A DNA stretch of 64,000 bases from Haematobia irritans (Eukaryota > Arthropoda > Insecta > Diptera > Muscidae), in NCBI RefSeq assembly GCF_050003625.1, contig NC_134400.1, positions 58,470,066 to 58,534,065 of the forward strand, written 5' to 3'. Shown piece after piece: positions 46,149 through 57,041 of this stretch; the stretch's first letter is position 1; every line of letters begins with the position of its first letter. The notes beneath the pieces are model-generated. The model searched no databases and was not told where the DNA came from. It saw only the letters and a list, made by a program, of their open reading frames with translations. A program made the translations under genes and the position numbers.

Positions 46149-47855
46149 TATTAATGCCAATATTTGTTGGAACATTACTTCTCAGCCAATCCACCACCTC
46201 TCTTATTGCCAATATTTCAGCCTGAAAAACACTACAGTGATTAGGTAATCTTTTCGCTATTCGAATTCCATTCAATTTGGAGCCATCAGTATAGAAATCT
46301 ATATATATTTTATTCTACGTTAGGCACATCTGGCATTACTTTGAGGACCGAACTATGACCGTACATTTTTTCCCACCACAGCCATAGCTCGCGCAACCGC
46401 ACAGCCGTTGTTGCAGCTGACTGTTTGGCCAAAATGTATAAACCCAATAGATGTAGCATGACATTAAGGGAGTCTGTTCCTGTCTTACTAAATGCGCCTG
46501 AGATACATAAGCTCGCCATACGCTGAACTTTATCTAAACAAGTCGGTTTCTGAAGTGCCGGCCACAAGACTACAACACCATATAGCATTATAGGTCTAAC
46601 TACTGCCGTGTATAGCCAATGCACAATTTTTGGTTTAAGTCCCCACTTATTCCCTATTGCCCTTTTGCACGAGTGCAAAGCTATCGTGGCTTTTCTCGCC
46701 CTCTCTTCAATATTAAGCCTAAAATACAGCTTCCTGCCAAAAATAACGCCAAGGTATTTTGCACACTCACCAAAGGGAATTTCAGTACCCCCTAAGGAGA
46801 TGGGCCTAACCGTGGGAGTTTTGAGATCTTTGCAGTACATGACTAGTTCTGTCTTTGCTGGATTTACACCAAGACCATTATCTTTCGCCCATTTATCAGT
46901 CATCCGGAGAGCTCTCTGTATAATATCTCTGATTGTGGATGGGAATTTATCCACTTTTATCCTTTCTTTTTCTAGGGAAACCAGAAGGTTGTTTATAGCA
47001 ACATTCCAAAGAAGAGGTGATAGAACTCCTCCTTGGAGAGTGCCTCTGTTCACATACCTTTGTATGTTTGCTTGTCCTAGTGTGGCTGAAATACGACTCT
47101 TTATTAGAAGTTCGTCTACCAACCTAAGTATACCTGGATCAACATTCAGAGTTGTTAGTCCATTTAATATCGAGCTCGGATGGACATTATTGAACGCCCC
47201 TTCGATGTCTAGAAACGCCATGATTGTGTATTCTTCGAGCTGAGCTTTCATTAAAGCTGACTAGTTCATGCAATGCGGTCTCAGTAGACCTGCCCTTCGA
47301 GTATGCATGCTGTCGTTTCGAGAGTAAACTGGAATCCACGCTAGTTCTAAGATACATGTCTATCATCCTCTCCAGGGTCTTAAGTAGGAATGAGGATAAG
47401 CTGATTTGTCGGAAATCCTTCGCACTCGAGTGAGAGGCTTTTCCTGCTTTAGCTATGAAGGCGACTTTTGTTTCCCTCCTCTTTTCTGGAATATATGCTA
47501 AGTTTACACATGGTTTATATATCACCGTCAACCAGGGGATAATTCATTCAGCCACTGCTTGTAATTCCGCCGGAGTAATTCCATCAGGTCCGGGGGATTT
47601 GAATGGTTCAAAGCTATTTAAAGCCCATTTTATTCTAGATTCCGACTCAATTTCCTCCGCCAGAACATGGTTCGATATCTTGCACAGTGCTCATATTTGT
47701 CTTTGGCATTTCCGGTATCATCAAATTGAACGATTCCCTATACCTATTCCAATCAGCTTTCCTAACATTTGGCGGAAATATGGTCTTTGAAGTACGAACA
47801 GCCAATCTGAAACTGATGATCTGAGAAGCTATGTTCCCTCAAAACTTGCCACTCA
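46149..47855 (-). pseudogene. LINE copy A: reverse transcriptase and RNase H start, pseudogene
   Basis: Minus-strand frames carry RT motifs: 'FRQISLSSFLLKTLERMID' (about 47360-47420), 'KRQHAYSKGRSTETALHEL' (about 47265-47325), 'FLDIEGAFNNVHPSSIL' (about 47165-47216) and 'RGTLQGGVLSPLLWNVAINN' (about 46990-47050). The catalytic YADD box expected next is absent: the frame passes from 'KERIKVD' straight to 'KFPSTI', an in-frame deletion. The frame also changes near 47190-47250. The RNase H start follows at 46149-46310. Upstream linker coding to 47855 is broken by stops. Confidence 0.85.
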
Positions 47856-49007
47856 CACCCTCAAAAAAAATCGCTTCTTTAACATATGTTCCAAACATAT
47901 TTTGCAGGAAGCACATATATTATTGGATACTGCCGAAACATTAATATGTTTGTTTTATGTGAACATATTATATGTTGGGAAGCATTTTGAGCCCAAAAAT
48001 ATCATATGCTTGGAAGAATGTTTCCCAAAGACGATTGTGCTCATTGCCTAACATACTCGTAATTTTCACTTCCACGAAATATTTTAGTTCTTGGCACCTT
48101 TTTCTGTAATACAAATAATGTTGAGAAATTATTCACTTTTATAATTTTTTTTTTAAATTTTACATTTCGCCTGCACGGAGAATCGAACCGAGGACCATTT
48201 ATTATATTTGAAGGTGTCCGTCAACTCCTCGTGGACTACTTATTAATAAAGAGGAACTAAACTTTGTTTTTATACATTTTACTGTGTAATTTTTCACTAT
48301 TTCCTCCTTATTTCATTTTACTGTCCCAACTCTAAAAAGAGTATAGTGCCCTTTCGTTATATTTATGAAGATCCATGATTTCTTTTAACGAACCAAGAAA
48401 AAAATTGTGCCCAAATGACAAACAAAACACATGTCCGCACATACATACCAAAATGATAAACAAAACACATGTCCGCACATACATAAAATGCTGCTCTCAA
48501 GGCGAAAACATATGCTGTTTGTTTTCAAATATCTATTCTCTTGGTTCCGAATGTCTATTCTCTTTATTCAAATTAAATAATATTTAGACTTAAGCATATC
48601 AAATTTTTGGCCTTATCATAAAACAGTTTTCCCAAACAACATACAAGCGGTTTCTCTTTTGATTCTTTCGCTGTGTTATGTTGATTTCTTTCGTCAACTC
48701 TCCCGGTTTCCATCTCTATTTCTTTCTCTATACTCTATCTGTCGCTTTGAATAAAATATCACAACATATGTGTGTTTAGTTGAAATTTGTAAATTTATAT
48801 ATGTTTGCATTCACACATATGATTTTTATGAAACATTCATGCCCCAAACATAGTATATTCTAACATATTAATATAGATGTCCCAAACATTTAGTGTTAGT
48901 GTAGGAACATTACATGTTTGCACTTAAATATATTGTGTTTAAAAATTGTGCCCGAAACACATTTTGTTTATATCGGAACATATGAAAAACATATTTTTCT
49001 AACAGTG
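47856..49007. mobile_element. ACATATG-rich non-autonomous transposon, copy 1
   Basis: Ends CACCCTCAAAAAAAAT and ATTTTTCTAACAGTG are imperfect inverted repeats, flanked by CA on both sides (47854-47855 and 49008-49009). The interior has dozens of ACATATG/AACATATT-type words in both orientations, especially near the ends, and a truncated tRNA-like block near 48165-48215. It has no transposase. A second copy with the same ends is at 52788-54133. It splits the LINE copy A endonuclease from RT. Confidence 0.75.
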
Positions 49008-49168
49008 CAGATATCTTATCATTCAGTTCCGGAGAGGTCAACGTGACTTCCAAAACCTCTTGTCTGTTTCTGGTGACGAAGGTTGGTGCATCTCCCTTAT
49101 TAGTACGCAAAATAAACTCTATTAGCGACTCTCCCCTTGCATTAGTATCACTACTTCCCCAAATACTA
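49008..49168 (-). pseudogene. LINE copy A: endonuclease fragment
   Basis: The minus-strand frame reads 'IWGSSDTNARGESLIEFIL' and 'GDAPTFVTRNRQEVLEVTLT', the C-terminal half of an apurinic-type LINE endonuclease. It ends abruptly at 49168 where ACATATG-rich sequence begins, so the 5' part of the LINE is missing. Confidence 0.8.
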
Positions 49169-49603
49169 CACGGATGAAAAAGACTGTTTTTCATATGTTT
49201 GGCTATAAACATTATATGTTTGGAACACAAATTTTTAAACACAATATTTTTGAGTGCAAGCATATAATGTTCATAAACTAGCATAACATGTTTGGGACAT
49301 ATATGTTAATATGTTAGAACATATTATGTTTGGGACATAAAATGTTTGTAAATATAATATGCTTGGATGCAAACATATATTAATTTAGAAATAGTCTATA
49401 AACATATATGTGTTTAGTAGCTTGGAGCGCTATTTAACAGGGAGCGATATTGAATTAAGTTGGTGGTTGTTGCTTGTTATTACAAAATTAACACGTTATT
49501 TTTCCTTGGGCAATTGATCAGCAACTTCTTTGATCCTTACAAACTGTGTGGTCCGCTGTTCGAATCCCCGTCCGGCAAAAGGTAAAAATAAAATTAAAAC
49601 AAG
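49169..49603. mobile_element. Fragment of the ACATATG-rich family with a tRNA-like block
   Basis: Contains 'gtttttcatatgtttgg', repeated 'acatattatgtttgggac' and, at about 49530-49575, 'cttacaaactgtgtggtccg' followed by 'ctgttcgaatccccgtccgg' (a B-box-like sequence). No complete ends were found. Confidence 0.6.
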
Positions 49604-49605
49604 TA

Positions 49606-50537
49606 AAGCGTGATTTGTTAAGAGCTTGATAACTTTTTTTAAAAAAAAAACGCATAAAATTTGCAAAATCTCATCGGTTCTTTATTTGAAACGTTAGATT
49701 GGTCCATGACATTTACTTTTTGAAGATAATTTCATTTAAATGTTGACCGCGGCTGCGTCTTAGGTGGTCCATTCGGAAAGTCCAATTTTGGGCAACTTTT
49801 TCGAGCATTTCGGCCGGAATAGCCCGAATTTCTTCGGAAATGTTGTCTTCCAAAGCTGGAATAGTTGCTGGCTTATTTCTGTAGACTTTATACTTGACGT
49901 AGCCCCACAAAAAATAGTCTAAAGGCGTCAAATCGCATGATCTTGGTGGCCAACTTACCGGTCCATTTCTTGAGATGAATTGTTCTCCGAAGTTTTCCCT
50001 CAAAATGGCCATAGAATCGCGAGCTGTGTGGCATGTAGCGCCATCTTGTTGAAACCACATGTCAACCAAGTTCAGTTCTTCCATTTTTGGCAACAAAAAG
50101 TTTGTTAGCATCGAACGATAGCGATCGCCATTCACCGTAACGTTGCGTCCAACAGCATCTTTGAAAAAATACGGTCCAATGATTCACCAGCGTACAAACC
50201 ACACCAAACAGTGCATTTTTCGGGATGCATGGGCAGTTCTTGAACGGCTTCTGGTTGCTCTTCACTCCAAATGCGGCAATTTTGCTTATTTACGTAGCCA
50301 TTCAACCAGAAATGAGCCTCATCGCTGAACAAAATTTGTCGATAAAAAAGCGGATTTTCTGCCAACTTTTCTAGGGCCCATTCACTGAAAATTCGACGTT
50401 GTGGCAGATCGTTCGTCTATTCATGATGAAATGTCAAAGCATACTGAGCATCTTTCTCTTTGACACCATGTCTGAAATCCCACGTGATCTGTCAAATACT
50501 AATGCATGAAAATCCTAACCTCAAAAGAATCACCCTT
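49606..50537 (-). mobile_element. DD41D mariner copy 2, internally deleted
   Basis: Ends AAGCGTGATT (one change from the intact AAGGGTGATT) and AATCACCCTT, flanked by TA (49604-49605 and 50538-50539). Compared with 6345-7650 it lacks about 370 bp of 5' coding sequence: after 'gtggcagatcgttcg' (to about 50415) it jumps to the sequence just before the start codon. Confidence 0.9.
49713..50365 (-). pseudogene. DD41D transposase pseudogene
   Basis: Nearly identical to the C-terminal two thirds of the intact transposase at 6452-7537, including the catalytic Asp motifs FSDEAHF, QQDGATCH and LTPLDYFLWG. A one-base deletion near 50185 ('gattcaccag' versus 'gattccaccag') shifts the frame, and the N-terminal DNA-binding region is deleted. 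Cannot encode an active enzyme but keeps both ends, so it could be mobilised in trans. Confidence 0.9.
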
Positions 50538-50539
50538 TA

Positions 50540-51752
50540 TATACGGCCGTAAGTTCGGCCAGGCCGAATCTTATGTACCCTCCACCATGGATTGCGTAGA
50601 AACTTCTACGAAAGACTGTCATCCACAAATTTCAAAATATCATATGCTATCACCACGTACTAAATTTCAACCAGATCGGGTGAAATTTGCTTCTCCAAAA
50701 GGCACCGGAAGTCAAATCTGGGGATCGCTTTATATGGGAGCTATATATTATTATGGACTGATAGGAACCAATTCCTGCATGGTTGTTGGATACCCTATAC
50801 TAACATCACGTACCAAATTTCAACCGAATGGGAAGAATTTTTCTCTTCCAAGGTGCTCCGGAGGTCAAATCTGGGGATCGGTTTATATGGGGGCTATATA
50901 TAATTATGGACCGATATAGACCAATTTTTGCATGGTTATCAGAGACCATATACTAACACCATGTACCAAATTTCAGCCGGATCGGATGAAATTTGCTTCT
51001 CTTAGGGGCTCCGCAAGCCAAATCGGGGGATCGGTTTATATGGGGGCTATATATAATTATGGACCGATGTGAACCAATTTTTGCATGGTTATTAGAGACC
51101 ATATACTAACACCATGTACCAAATTTCAGGCGGATCGGATGAAATTTGTTTCTCTTTGACGCTCCGCAACCCAAATCTGGGGATCGGTTTATATGGGGGC
51201 TATATATAATTAAGGACCGATATGGACCAATTTTTGCATGGTTATTAGAGACCATATACCAACACCATGTACCAAATTTCAGGCGGATCGGATGAAATTT
51301 GCTTCTCTTTTAGGCTCCGCAAGCCAAATCTGGGGATCGGTTTATATGGGGGCTATATATAATTATGGACCGATGTGGACCAATTTTTGCATGGTTGTAA
51401 GGGACCATATACAAACACCATATACCAAATTTCAGCCGGATCGGATGAAATATGCTTCTGTTAGAGGCTCCACAAGCCAAATCTGAGGGTCCCGTTATAT
51501 GGGGGCTATACGTAAAAGTGGACCTATATGGCCCATTGTGCCAAGTTTCAAGTCGATAGCTTGTTTCGTTCGGAAGTTAGCGTGATTTCAACAGACGGAC
51601 GGACGGACGGACGGACATGCTTAGATCGACTCAGAATTTCACCACGACCCAGAATATATATAAATACTTTATGGGGTCTTAGAACAATATTTCGATGTGT
51701 TACAAACGGAATGACAAAGTTAATATACCCATCCTATGATGGAGGGTATAAA
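50540..51752 (-). mobile_element. DINE-like element, subfamily C
   Basis: The left end carries 'acggccgt' and the inverted repeat TTCGGCC-a-GGCCGAA (50554-50568). The centre has about six units with a period near 153 bp ('ggttatatgggggctata'-type motif at about 50880, 51034, 51187 and 51340). The right end has a GACG microsatellite (about 51594-51616), 'gatcgactcagaatttcacc', 'cagaatatatata' and a closing 'ggagggtataaaa'. The core order matches mini-me/DINE-1 elements. Confidence 0.78.
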
Positions 51753-52634
51753 AAAGATGAGAATTTGACTTCAATAAAAAAATCTATATTACACGAATTT
51801 AAAAAACTTTTATTTTGCTTATTTTTAATGCATATTTTGCTGTTTTAAGGGCATATATAAAGCGCTTGTTTTGGCTTTTATCGTGCTTGAAAATATCTTT
51901 TCTGGTTATTTGAGAGAATGCATTTGGAATTACCTGAGTTTGTGTTTTGCAGTATTGTAAAAATGGAACACACTCTACATTTATCGAAGGTAAGCAATTG
52001 TGAAATGTGAATACAGTTTTGGATTGAAGCCTATTTATTTTAAACGGACTAAAATAATACATTTTTTATGAATATATAAAATTCATTTCTTTTAGTGAGC
52101 ATTTTTATTTAGTCAAATTGTTCCAGCAATTAACTCTATCATATTAATCAAAAATCATCTACTATACAGAATATTTTTGCAATCAAAAGGTGGGTATCAT
52201 ATTAATGTTTTAAAATTGTAACAGTTTTTTTCACGCCTAGTTTTCTTAAAAGCAGTAGCGTTGGCAAACGAAGTTCTATTTTCGTTTTACCTGTCATTTT
52301 CAGTTTGAACCCAAAATATGAAAAATATCCGAAAATTGCAATAAATGTGTGTAACGAAAATATGCATTTTTCATTTATATTTTTATTTCAAAAATTTCAA
52401 ATATATCAATATAATTCCTACTAATATATTGCTTTGTCATTATTTTTTGTCTCTGATTGGTTCAAATTTTAATGGATGATATGTGTAGAAATTTAGAAAA
52501 GGAATTGCTACTAAAATTAAACTTGCAGAGCCCCCAAAAAGAAAATTATATCTCTGCAACCTGGAACTAAGAATTCAACTTGATATTCTATGCAGGTAAT
52601 TTTTTAAAAAATTAACTTTTAATTGAACACAAGT
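51753..52634. other. AT-rich stretch, no gene seen
   Basis: Homopolymer-rich sequence without recognisable ends, repeats or coding. A frame of 87 codons on the minus strand (51799-52062) has no domain and biased composition. Confidence 0.4.
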
Positions 52635-52787
52635 ACATACGGCCGTAAGTTCGGCCAGGCCGAATCTTATGTATCCTCCACCATGGATTGCACTTCTACG
52701 AAAGACTGTCATCCACAATCGAATTACTTGGGTTGTGGTATCTTAAAACTTCTTAACATCGTTTTCTAAATTGTGAGTTAGTCCATA
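52635..52787 (-). mobile_element. DINE-like subfamily C fragment (hairpin end only)
   Basis: Repeats the hairpin end of the element at 50540 ('acggccgtaagttcggccag') and about 50 bp beyond, then 'cgaattacttgggttgtggt', also found at 2152. Truncated before the tandem repeats. Confidence 0.75.
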
Positions 52788-53111
52788 CTCCCTCAAAAAA
52801 AATCGCTTCTTTAACATATGTTCCAAACATATTTTGCAGGAAGCACATATATTATTGGATACTGCCGAAACATTAATATGTTTGCTTTATGTGAACATAT
52901 TATATGTTTGGAAGCATTTTGAGCCCAAAAATATTATATTATTATAAACTATTATATGCTTGGAAGAATTTTTCCCAAAGACGATTGTGCTCATTGCCCA
53001 ACATACTCGTAATTTTCAATTCCACGAAATATTTTAGTTCTTGGCACCTTTTTCTGTAATACAAATAATGTTGAAGAAATTATTCACTTTTATAAATTTT
53101 TTAAATTTTAC

Positions 53112-53195
53112 CTTTCGCCTGCACGGAGAATCGAACCGAGGACCATACAGTTTGTAAGCCAACACACTATCCACTGGGCTACGTAGCTGTTATGG
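53112..53195 (-). repeat. tRNA-like SINE head (Val-like anticodon position)
   Basis: The minus strand reads 'gtagcccagtggatagtgtg' (A-box-like) and 'ctcggttcgattctccgtgc' (B-box-like), with TAC at the anticodon position. Acceptor stem bases do not pair convincingly, so it is treated as a tRNA-derived repeat rather than a tRNA gene. Confidence 0.6.
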
Positions 53196-53301
53196 TCACC
53201 AGCACATAATTATCGTTATAAGTTACATTTATATAGCATAGTTTGCAGCGCCCACGAGCACATGCAAACATAACATTATTTAACAGAAACATACATTTGT
53301 T

Positions 53302-53372
53302 TGCCACGTGGAGCAGTGGTTAGCATGTCTGCCTTGCATGCAAAGGGTCGTGGGTTCAATCCCTGCCCCGAC
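53302..53372 (+). repeat. tRNA-like SINE head (same family as the window's SINEs)
   Basis: 'gtggagcagtggttagcatg' and 'gggttcaatccctgccccga' match the head of the SINEs at 18165 and 25307, followed by a T run instead of the SINE body. Head-only copy. Confidence 0.65.
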
Positions 53373-54135
53373 CGAACACTTTTTTTTAATTTACACATTT
53401 ATATTTATACTATATTAAATTTTTATAATGAAACTTTGAAATGTGGGTTATTAATCATTTTACTGTCCCAACTCTAAAAAGAGTATAGTGCCCTTTCGTT
53501 ATTTTTATGGAGACCCCTCATTTCTTTTAACGAACCAAGAAAAAAATTGTGCCCATAATGCCAAAATGATAAACAAAACACATGTCCACACATACATAAA
53601 ATGCTGCTCTCAAGGCGAAAAAATATGCTGTTTGTTTTTCAAATGTCTATTCTCGTTACTCCGAATACTCATTCTAATATTCCAATTAAATAATATTTAG
53701 ACTTAAGCATATCCAATTATTCGCCTTATCATAAAACAGTTTTCCGAAACAACATAAAAGCGATTTCACAGAAATTGTTCTCTTTTGATTCTTTCGCTGT
53801 GTTATGTTGATATCTTTCGTGAACTCTCCCGGTTTACATTTCTATTTCTTTCTCTATACTCTCTCTGTCGCGTTGAATAAAATATCACAACATATGTATG
53901 TTTAGTCGAAATTTGTAAATATATATAAGTTTGCATTCACACATATGGTTTTTATGAAACATTCATGTCCCAAACATAATATATTCTAACATATTAACAT
54001 AGATGTCCCAAACATTTAGTGTTAGTTTAGGAACATTACATGTTTGCACTTAAGTATATTGTGTTTTAAAATTGTGCCCGAAACACATTTTGTTTATATC
54101 GGAACATATGAAAAACATATTTTTCTAACAGTGTA

Positions 54136-55098
54136 CGTGGTATATATTAGACAAAAAAGTTATGTATAGGTAAGTCTACAAATAATTACGAATCGACATG
54201 GACTTTTGCACGGTACGTAGAGAGCCAGAATTGAAATATGGGGGCTATATAGAATTATGAATTTGATATGGACCAACTTTTGTGTGATTGGGGATCGATT
54301 TATCTATATATAACTATAGACCGTTATGGACCTATTTAGGCATGGTTGTTAACGGCCATATGCTACCACAATGTACCAAATTTCAACCGACTCGATTTGG
54401 GATGAAATTTGCTCCCCCAAGAGGCTCCCATCTTGGAGGAGCAAATTTCATCCCAAATCTCGGGATCGGTTTATATGGGGGCTATATATGATTATGGACT
54501 GATATGGACCACTTTTGGCATGGTTGTTAAATGTCATATACTACCACCACGTACCAAATTTCAACCAGATCGGATGAATTTTGCTTCTCCAAAAGGCACC
54601 GGAGGTTAAATCTGGGGATCGGTTTATATGGCGGCTATATATAATTATGAACATATATGACCCAATTCCTGCATGGTTGTTGGATACCATATACTAGCAT
54701 CACGTACTAAATTTAACCCGAATCGGCTGAATTTTGCTTCTCTTTGAGGATCCGCAAGCCACATCGGTGGATGGGTTTATATGGGGGCTATATGTAATTA
54801 TGGACCAATGTAGACCAATTTTTGCATGATTGTTAGAGACCATATACTAACACCTTGTACCAAATTTCAACCGGATCGGATGAAATTTGCTTCTCTTAGA
54901 GGCTCCGCCAGCCAAATCGGGGGATCGGTTTATATCGGGGCTATATGTAATTATGGACCGATGTGGACCAATTTTTGCACGGTTGTTAGAGACCATATAC
55001 TAACACCATGTACCAAATTTCAGACGGATCGGATGAAATTTGCTTCTCTTGCAGGCTCCGCCAGCCAAATCGGGGGATCAGTTTATATGGGGGCTATA
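54136..55098 (-). mobile_element. DINE-like subfamily C array, cut by a DD37E element
   Basis: About six units of about 150 bp with 'gatcggtttatatgggggct'. The element appears to continue after the DD37E insertion at 56521-56720, where the matching tail lies. It includes a local inverted duplication near 54400-54460 ('gatgaaatttgctcccccaa' and 'ggagcaaatttcatcccaaa'). Confidence 0.72.
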
Positions 55099-56193
55099 AA
55101 GGGTGATACGGTAAAAATTTGGTCAATATAAACTTGACGTATTTCTTTCAATATTGCAATTCACTCTTCAGTTGTCAAAATGCCGTCCAAGCAAGAAGAG
55201 CAGCGTATCAAAATTTTGCTCGCGCATCGCGAAAATCCGAGCTACTCGCATGCAAAGCTGGCAAAATCGCTAAAAGTTGCCAAATCAACCGTTACAAATG
55301 TAATTAAAGTGTTTGGGGAACGTTTGTCGACAGCCAGGAAGTCTGGATCGGGGGGGAAATCGAAAACCGGAAGCCGCTGAGACGACAAAGAGAGTTGCCG
55401 GTAGTTTCAAGCGAAACCCTAACTACTCTCTCCGAGATGCCGCAAATAAACTGGGTGTATCGTCTACAACCGTGCATCGAGCCAAAAAACGAGCCGAACT
55501 ATCGACTTACAAGAAGGTAGTGACTCCAAATCGCGATGATAAACAAAATACGACGGTCAAAGCGCGATCCCGGAGGCTGTACACGACGATGCTGACGAAG
55601 TTTGACTGCGTGGTAATGGACGACGAAACCTACGTCAAAGCCGACTACAAGCAGCTTCCGGGACAGGAGTTTTATACGGCAAAAGGAAGGGGAAAGGTAG
55701 CAGATATTTTCAAGCACATAAAACTGTCAAAGTTCGCAAAGAAATATCTGGTTTGGCAAGCCATCTGTACCTGTGGCTTGAAAAGCAGCATTTTCATAGA
55801 TTCCGGGACTGTCAACCAAGAAATTTACGTGAAAGAGTGTTTGAATAAACGTCTGCTGCCTTTCCTGAAGAAACACGGTTGTTCCGTACTGTTTTGGCCG
55901 GATTTGGCATCTTGCCATTACGGTAAAAAGGCCATGGAGTGGTACGCCGACAACAACGTGCAGGTGGTTCCCAAGGACAAGAACCCTCCCAACACGCCAG
56001 AGCTCCGCCCAATTGAGAAATACTGGACTATTGTCAAGCGGAACCTAAAGAAGACCAAAAAAACTGCTAACGACGAGCAGCAGTTCAAGGCAAACTGGCT
56101 TTCTGCGGCGAAGAAGGTGGACAAGGTGGCTGTAAAAAATCTGATGGCAGGTGTCAAGCGTGAGGCCCGGCAATTCGGATTTGGAAAAGCGAA
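55099..56193 (+). mobile_element. DD37E Tc1/mariner (ITmD37E) copy 1, 3' end lost
   Basis: The left end AAGGGTGATACGG follows TA (55097-55098). Sequence agrees closely with the complete copy at 62288-63586 up to 'ggatttggaaaagcgaaa', after which unrelated AT-rich sequence begins, so the right inverted repeat is missing. Confidence 0.88.
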
Positions 56194-56236
56194 AAAATTG
56201 GATTTGAAAATTGTTAAAATGTCATTAGCGCTGTAG
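55180..56236 (+). pseudogene. DD37E transposase, frame broken at a G7 run
   Basis: Starts ATG 55180 ('MPSKQEEQRIKILLAHRENP') with a helix-turn-helix N-terminus. The first frame ends at 55380; the rest lies in the next frame and contains the catalytic Asp in 'VVMDDETYVKADYKQ', the second Asp in 'VLFWPDLASCHYG' and Glu in 'ELRPIEKYW', separated from the second Asp by 37 residues (DD37E). The frame switch coincides with a run of seven G at about 55350-55356. The last 14 residues derive from foreign sequence after the 3' truncation. The DD37E family is known from mosquitoes and other Diptera. Confidence 0.88.
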
Positions 56237-56520
56237 GAAGTTCGAGACTGGTACAATTTTAGTAAAATGTACTCATTTGAGAGACTTATGAACTCGATTT
56301 AAGCAAAAATCTGCCATTTTAGGAAAATATGAACTATTTTATTTTTTAGTAAAATTGTGCACTATATTTGTTATCAACTTTTTTCTTATTTTTAGTTCAC
56401 GTCATTAAAGTTAGCAAAAAATTATTCAAATAAGGAACATTTACTCATATTGTGCAAAAATTAACTAAAATCAACTAATCTTCATGAACTAAAATAAAGT
56501 TCAGTTGGCATCAGAGCCCC
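56194..56520. other. AT-rich sequence replacing the DD37E 3' end
   Basis: Contains repeated words 'atgaacta', 'aagttca' and 'taaaatgta', and 'gcgctgtaggaagttcgaga', which resembles 'gcgctatacgaagttcaact' near 22558. Possibly part of a dispersed non-coding element. No target duplication found. Confidence 0.4.
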
Positions 56521-56720
56521 TTTTTATACCCTGCTCCACACTGTGGAACAGGGTATTATAAGTGAGTGCATATGTTTTCTGGGTGCGGACATGCTCAGAT
56601 CGACTCAGAATTTCACCACGATCCAGAATATATATACTTTATGTCTTAGAGCAATATTTCGATGTGTTACAAACGGAATTACAAAGTTAATATACCCCCA
56701 TCCTATGGTGGAGGGCATAA
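56521..56720 (-). mobile_element. Tail of a DINE-like subfamily C element
   Basis: Starts with a palindromic 'accctgctccacactgtgga', then carries 'gatcgactcagaatttcacc', 'cagaatatatata' and the closing 'ggtggagggcataaaa', as at 51620-51752. Probably the far end of the array at 54136-55098. Confidence 0.65.
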
Positions 56721-56794
56721 AAAGTTATAAAAATAAGTTCTTATTATTCTATTTACTTTCAGAAAAACTAATTTAGCTACAGACTGCCGCCTAT

Positions 56795-56891
56795 CTGTTG
56801 GGAATTAGAGTTTCAAACTTTTTGTCGAAAAGTGGTATACTTTGGCGACACCACTTTTCGACACAAAGTTTGAAACTCTAACTCCCAACAG
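56795..56891. repeat. 41-nt inverted repeat at the left edge of LINE copy B
   Basis: Arms 56795-56835 and 56851-56891 pair with only two mismatches around a 15-nt spacer. The right arm belongs to LINE coding sequence; the left arm does not, so it is a fold-back duplication at the truncation point. Confidence 0.9.
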
Positions 56892-57041
56892 TGAGGCGTG
56901 GTGCACACAGGCCCCGGGGAATAAACGATATATAGATTTCTACACTGATGGCTCCAAATTGGATGGACAAGTGGGTTTCGGAGTATATTCTAAAGATCTG
57001 GAACTTCGAATAGCGAAAAGATTACCTAATCACTGTAGTGT
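56892..57041 (+). pseudogene. LINE copy B: start of RNase H
   Basis: Reads 'EAWCTQAPGNKRYIDFYTDG' and on to 'RIAKRLPNHCSV', where the DINE-like element begins. Unlike copy A it retains 'QVGFGVYSKDLEL', so copy A has a small deletion here. Confidence 0.82.

Larger units (their letters stand above)
37505..49168 (-). mobile_element. LINE (non-LTR retrotransposon) copy A, 5' truncated and twice interrupted
   Basis: Minus-strand pieces in element order: endonuclease part 49008-49168, linker/RT 46149-47855, RNase H to 3' end 37505-38271. They are separated by an ACATATG-rich element (47856-49007) and an errantivirus (38272-46144). The 3' end carries an AACCT-type repeat rather than poly(A). Endonuclease, RT, RNase H and a C-terminal Cys/His motif in one ORF fit the RNase H-bearing LINE clades (I/R1/LOA group); the exact clade is not resolved. 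A second copy on the plus strand is at 56892-63690. Confidence 0.88.
52788..54133. mobile_element. ACATATG-rich non-autonomous transposon, copy 2
   Basis: Ends CTCCCTCAAAAAAAATCG and ATTTTTCTAACAGTG, flanked by TA (52786-52787 and 54134-54135). Highly similar to 47856-49007 but about 190 bp longer, because its middle carries two tRNA-like blocks (about 53112-53195 minus and 53302-53372 plus). No coding capacity. Confidence 0.8.

Noticed and set aside
46608..47243. 211-codon plus-strand open frame
   Set aside because: It is the antisense of the LINE reverse transcriptase; no independent domain.
50506..51486. Frames with repeated 'QIWGSVYMGAIYNYGPM' peptides
   Set aside because: Same cause: tandem non-coding repeats of a DINE-like element.
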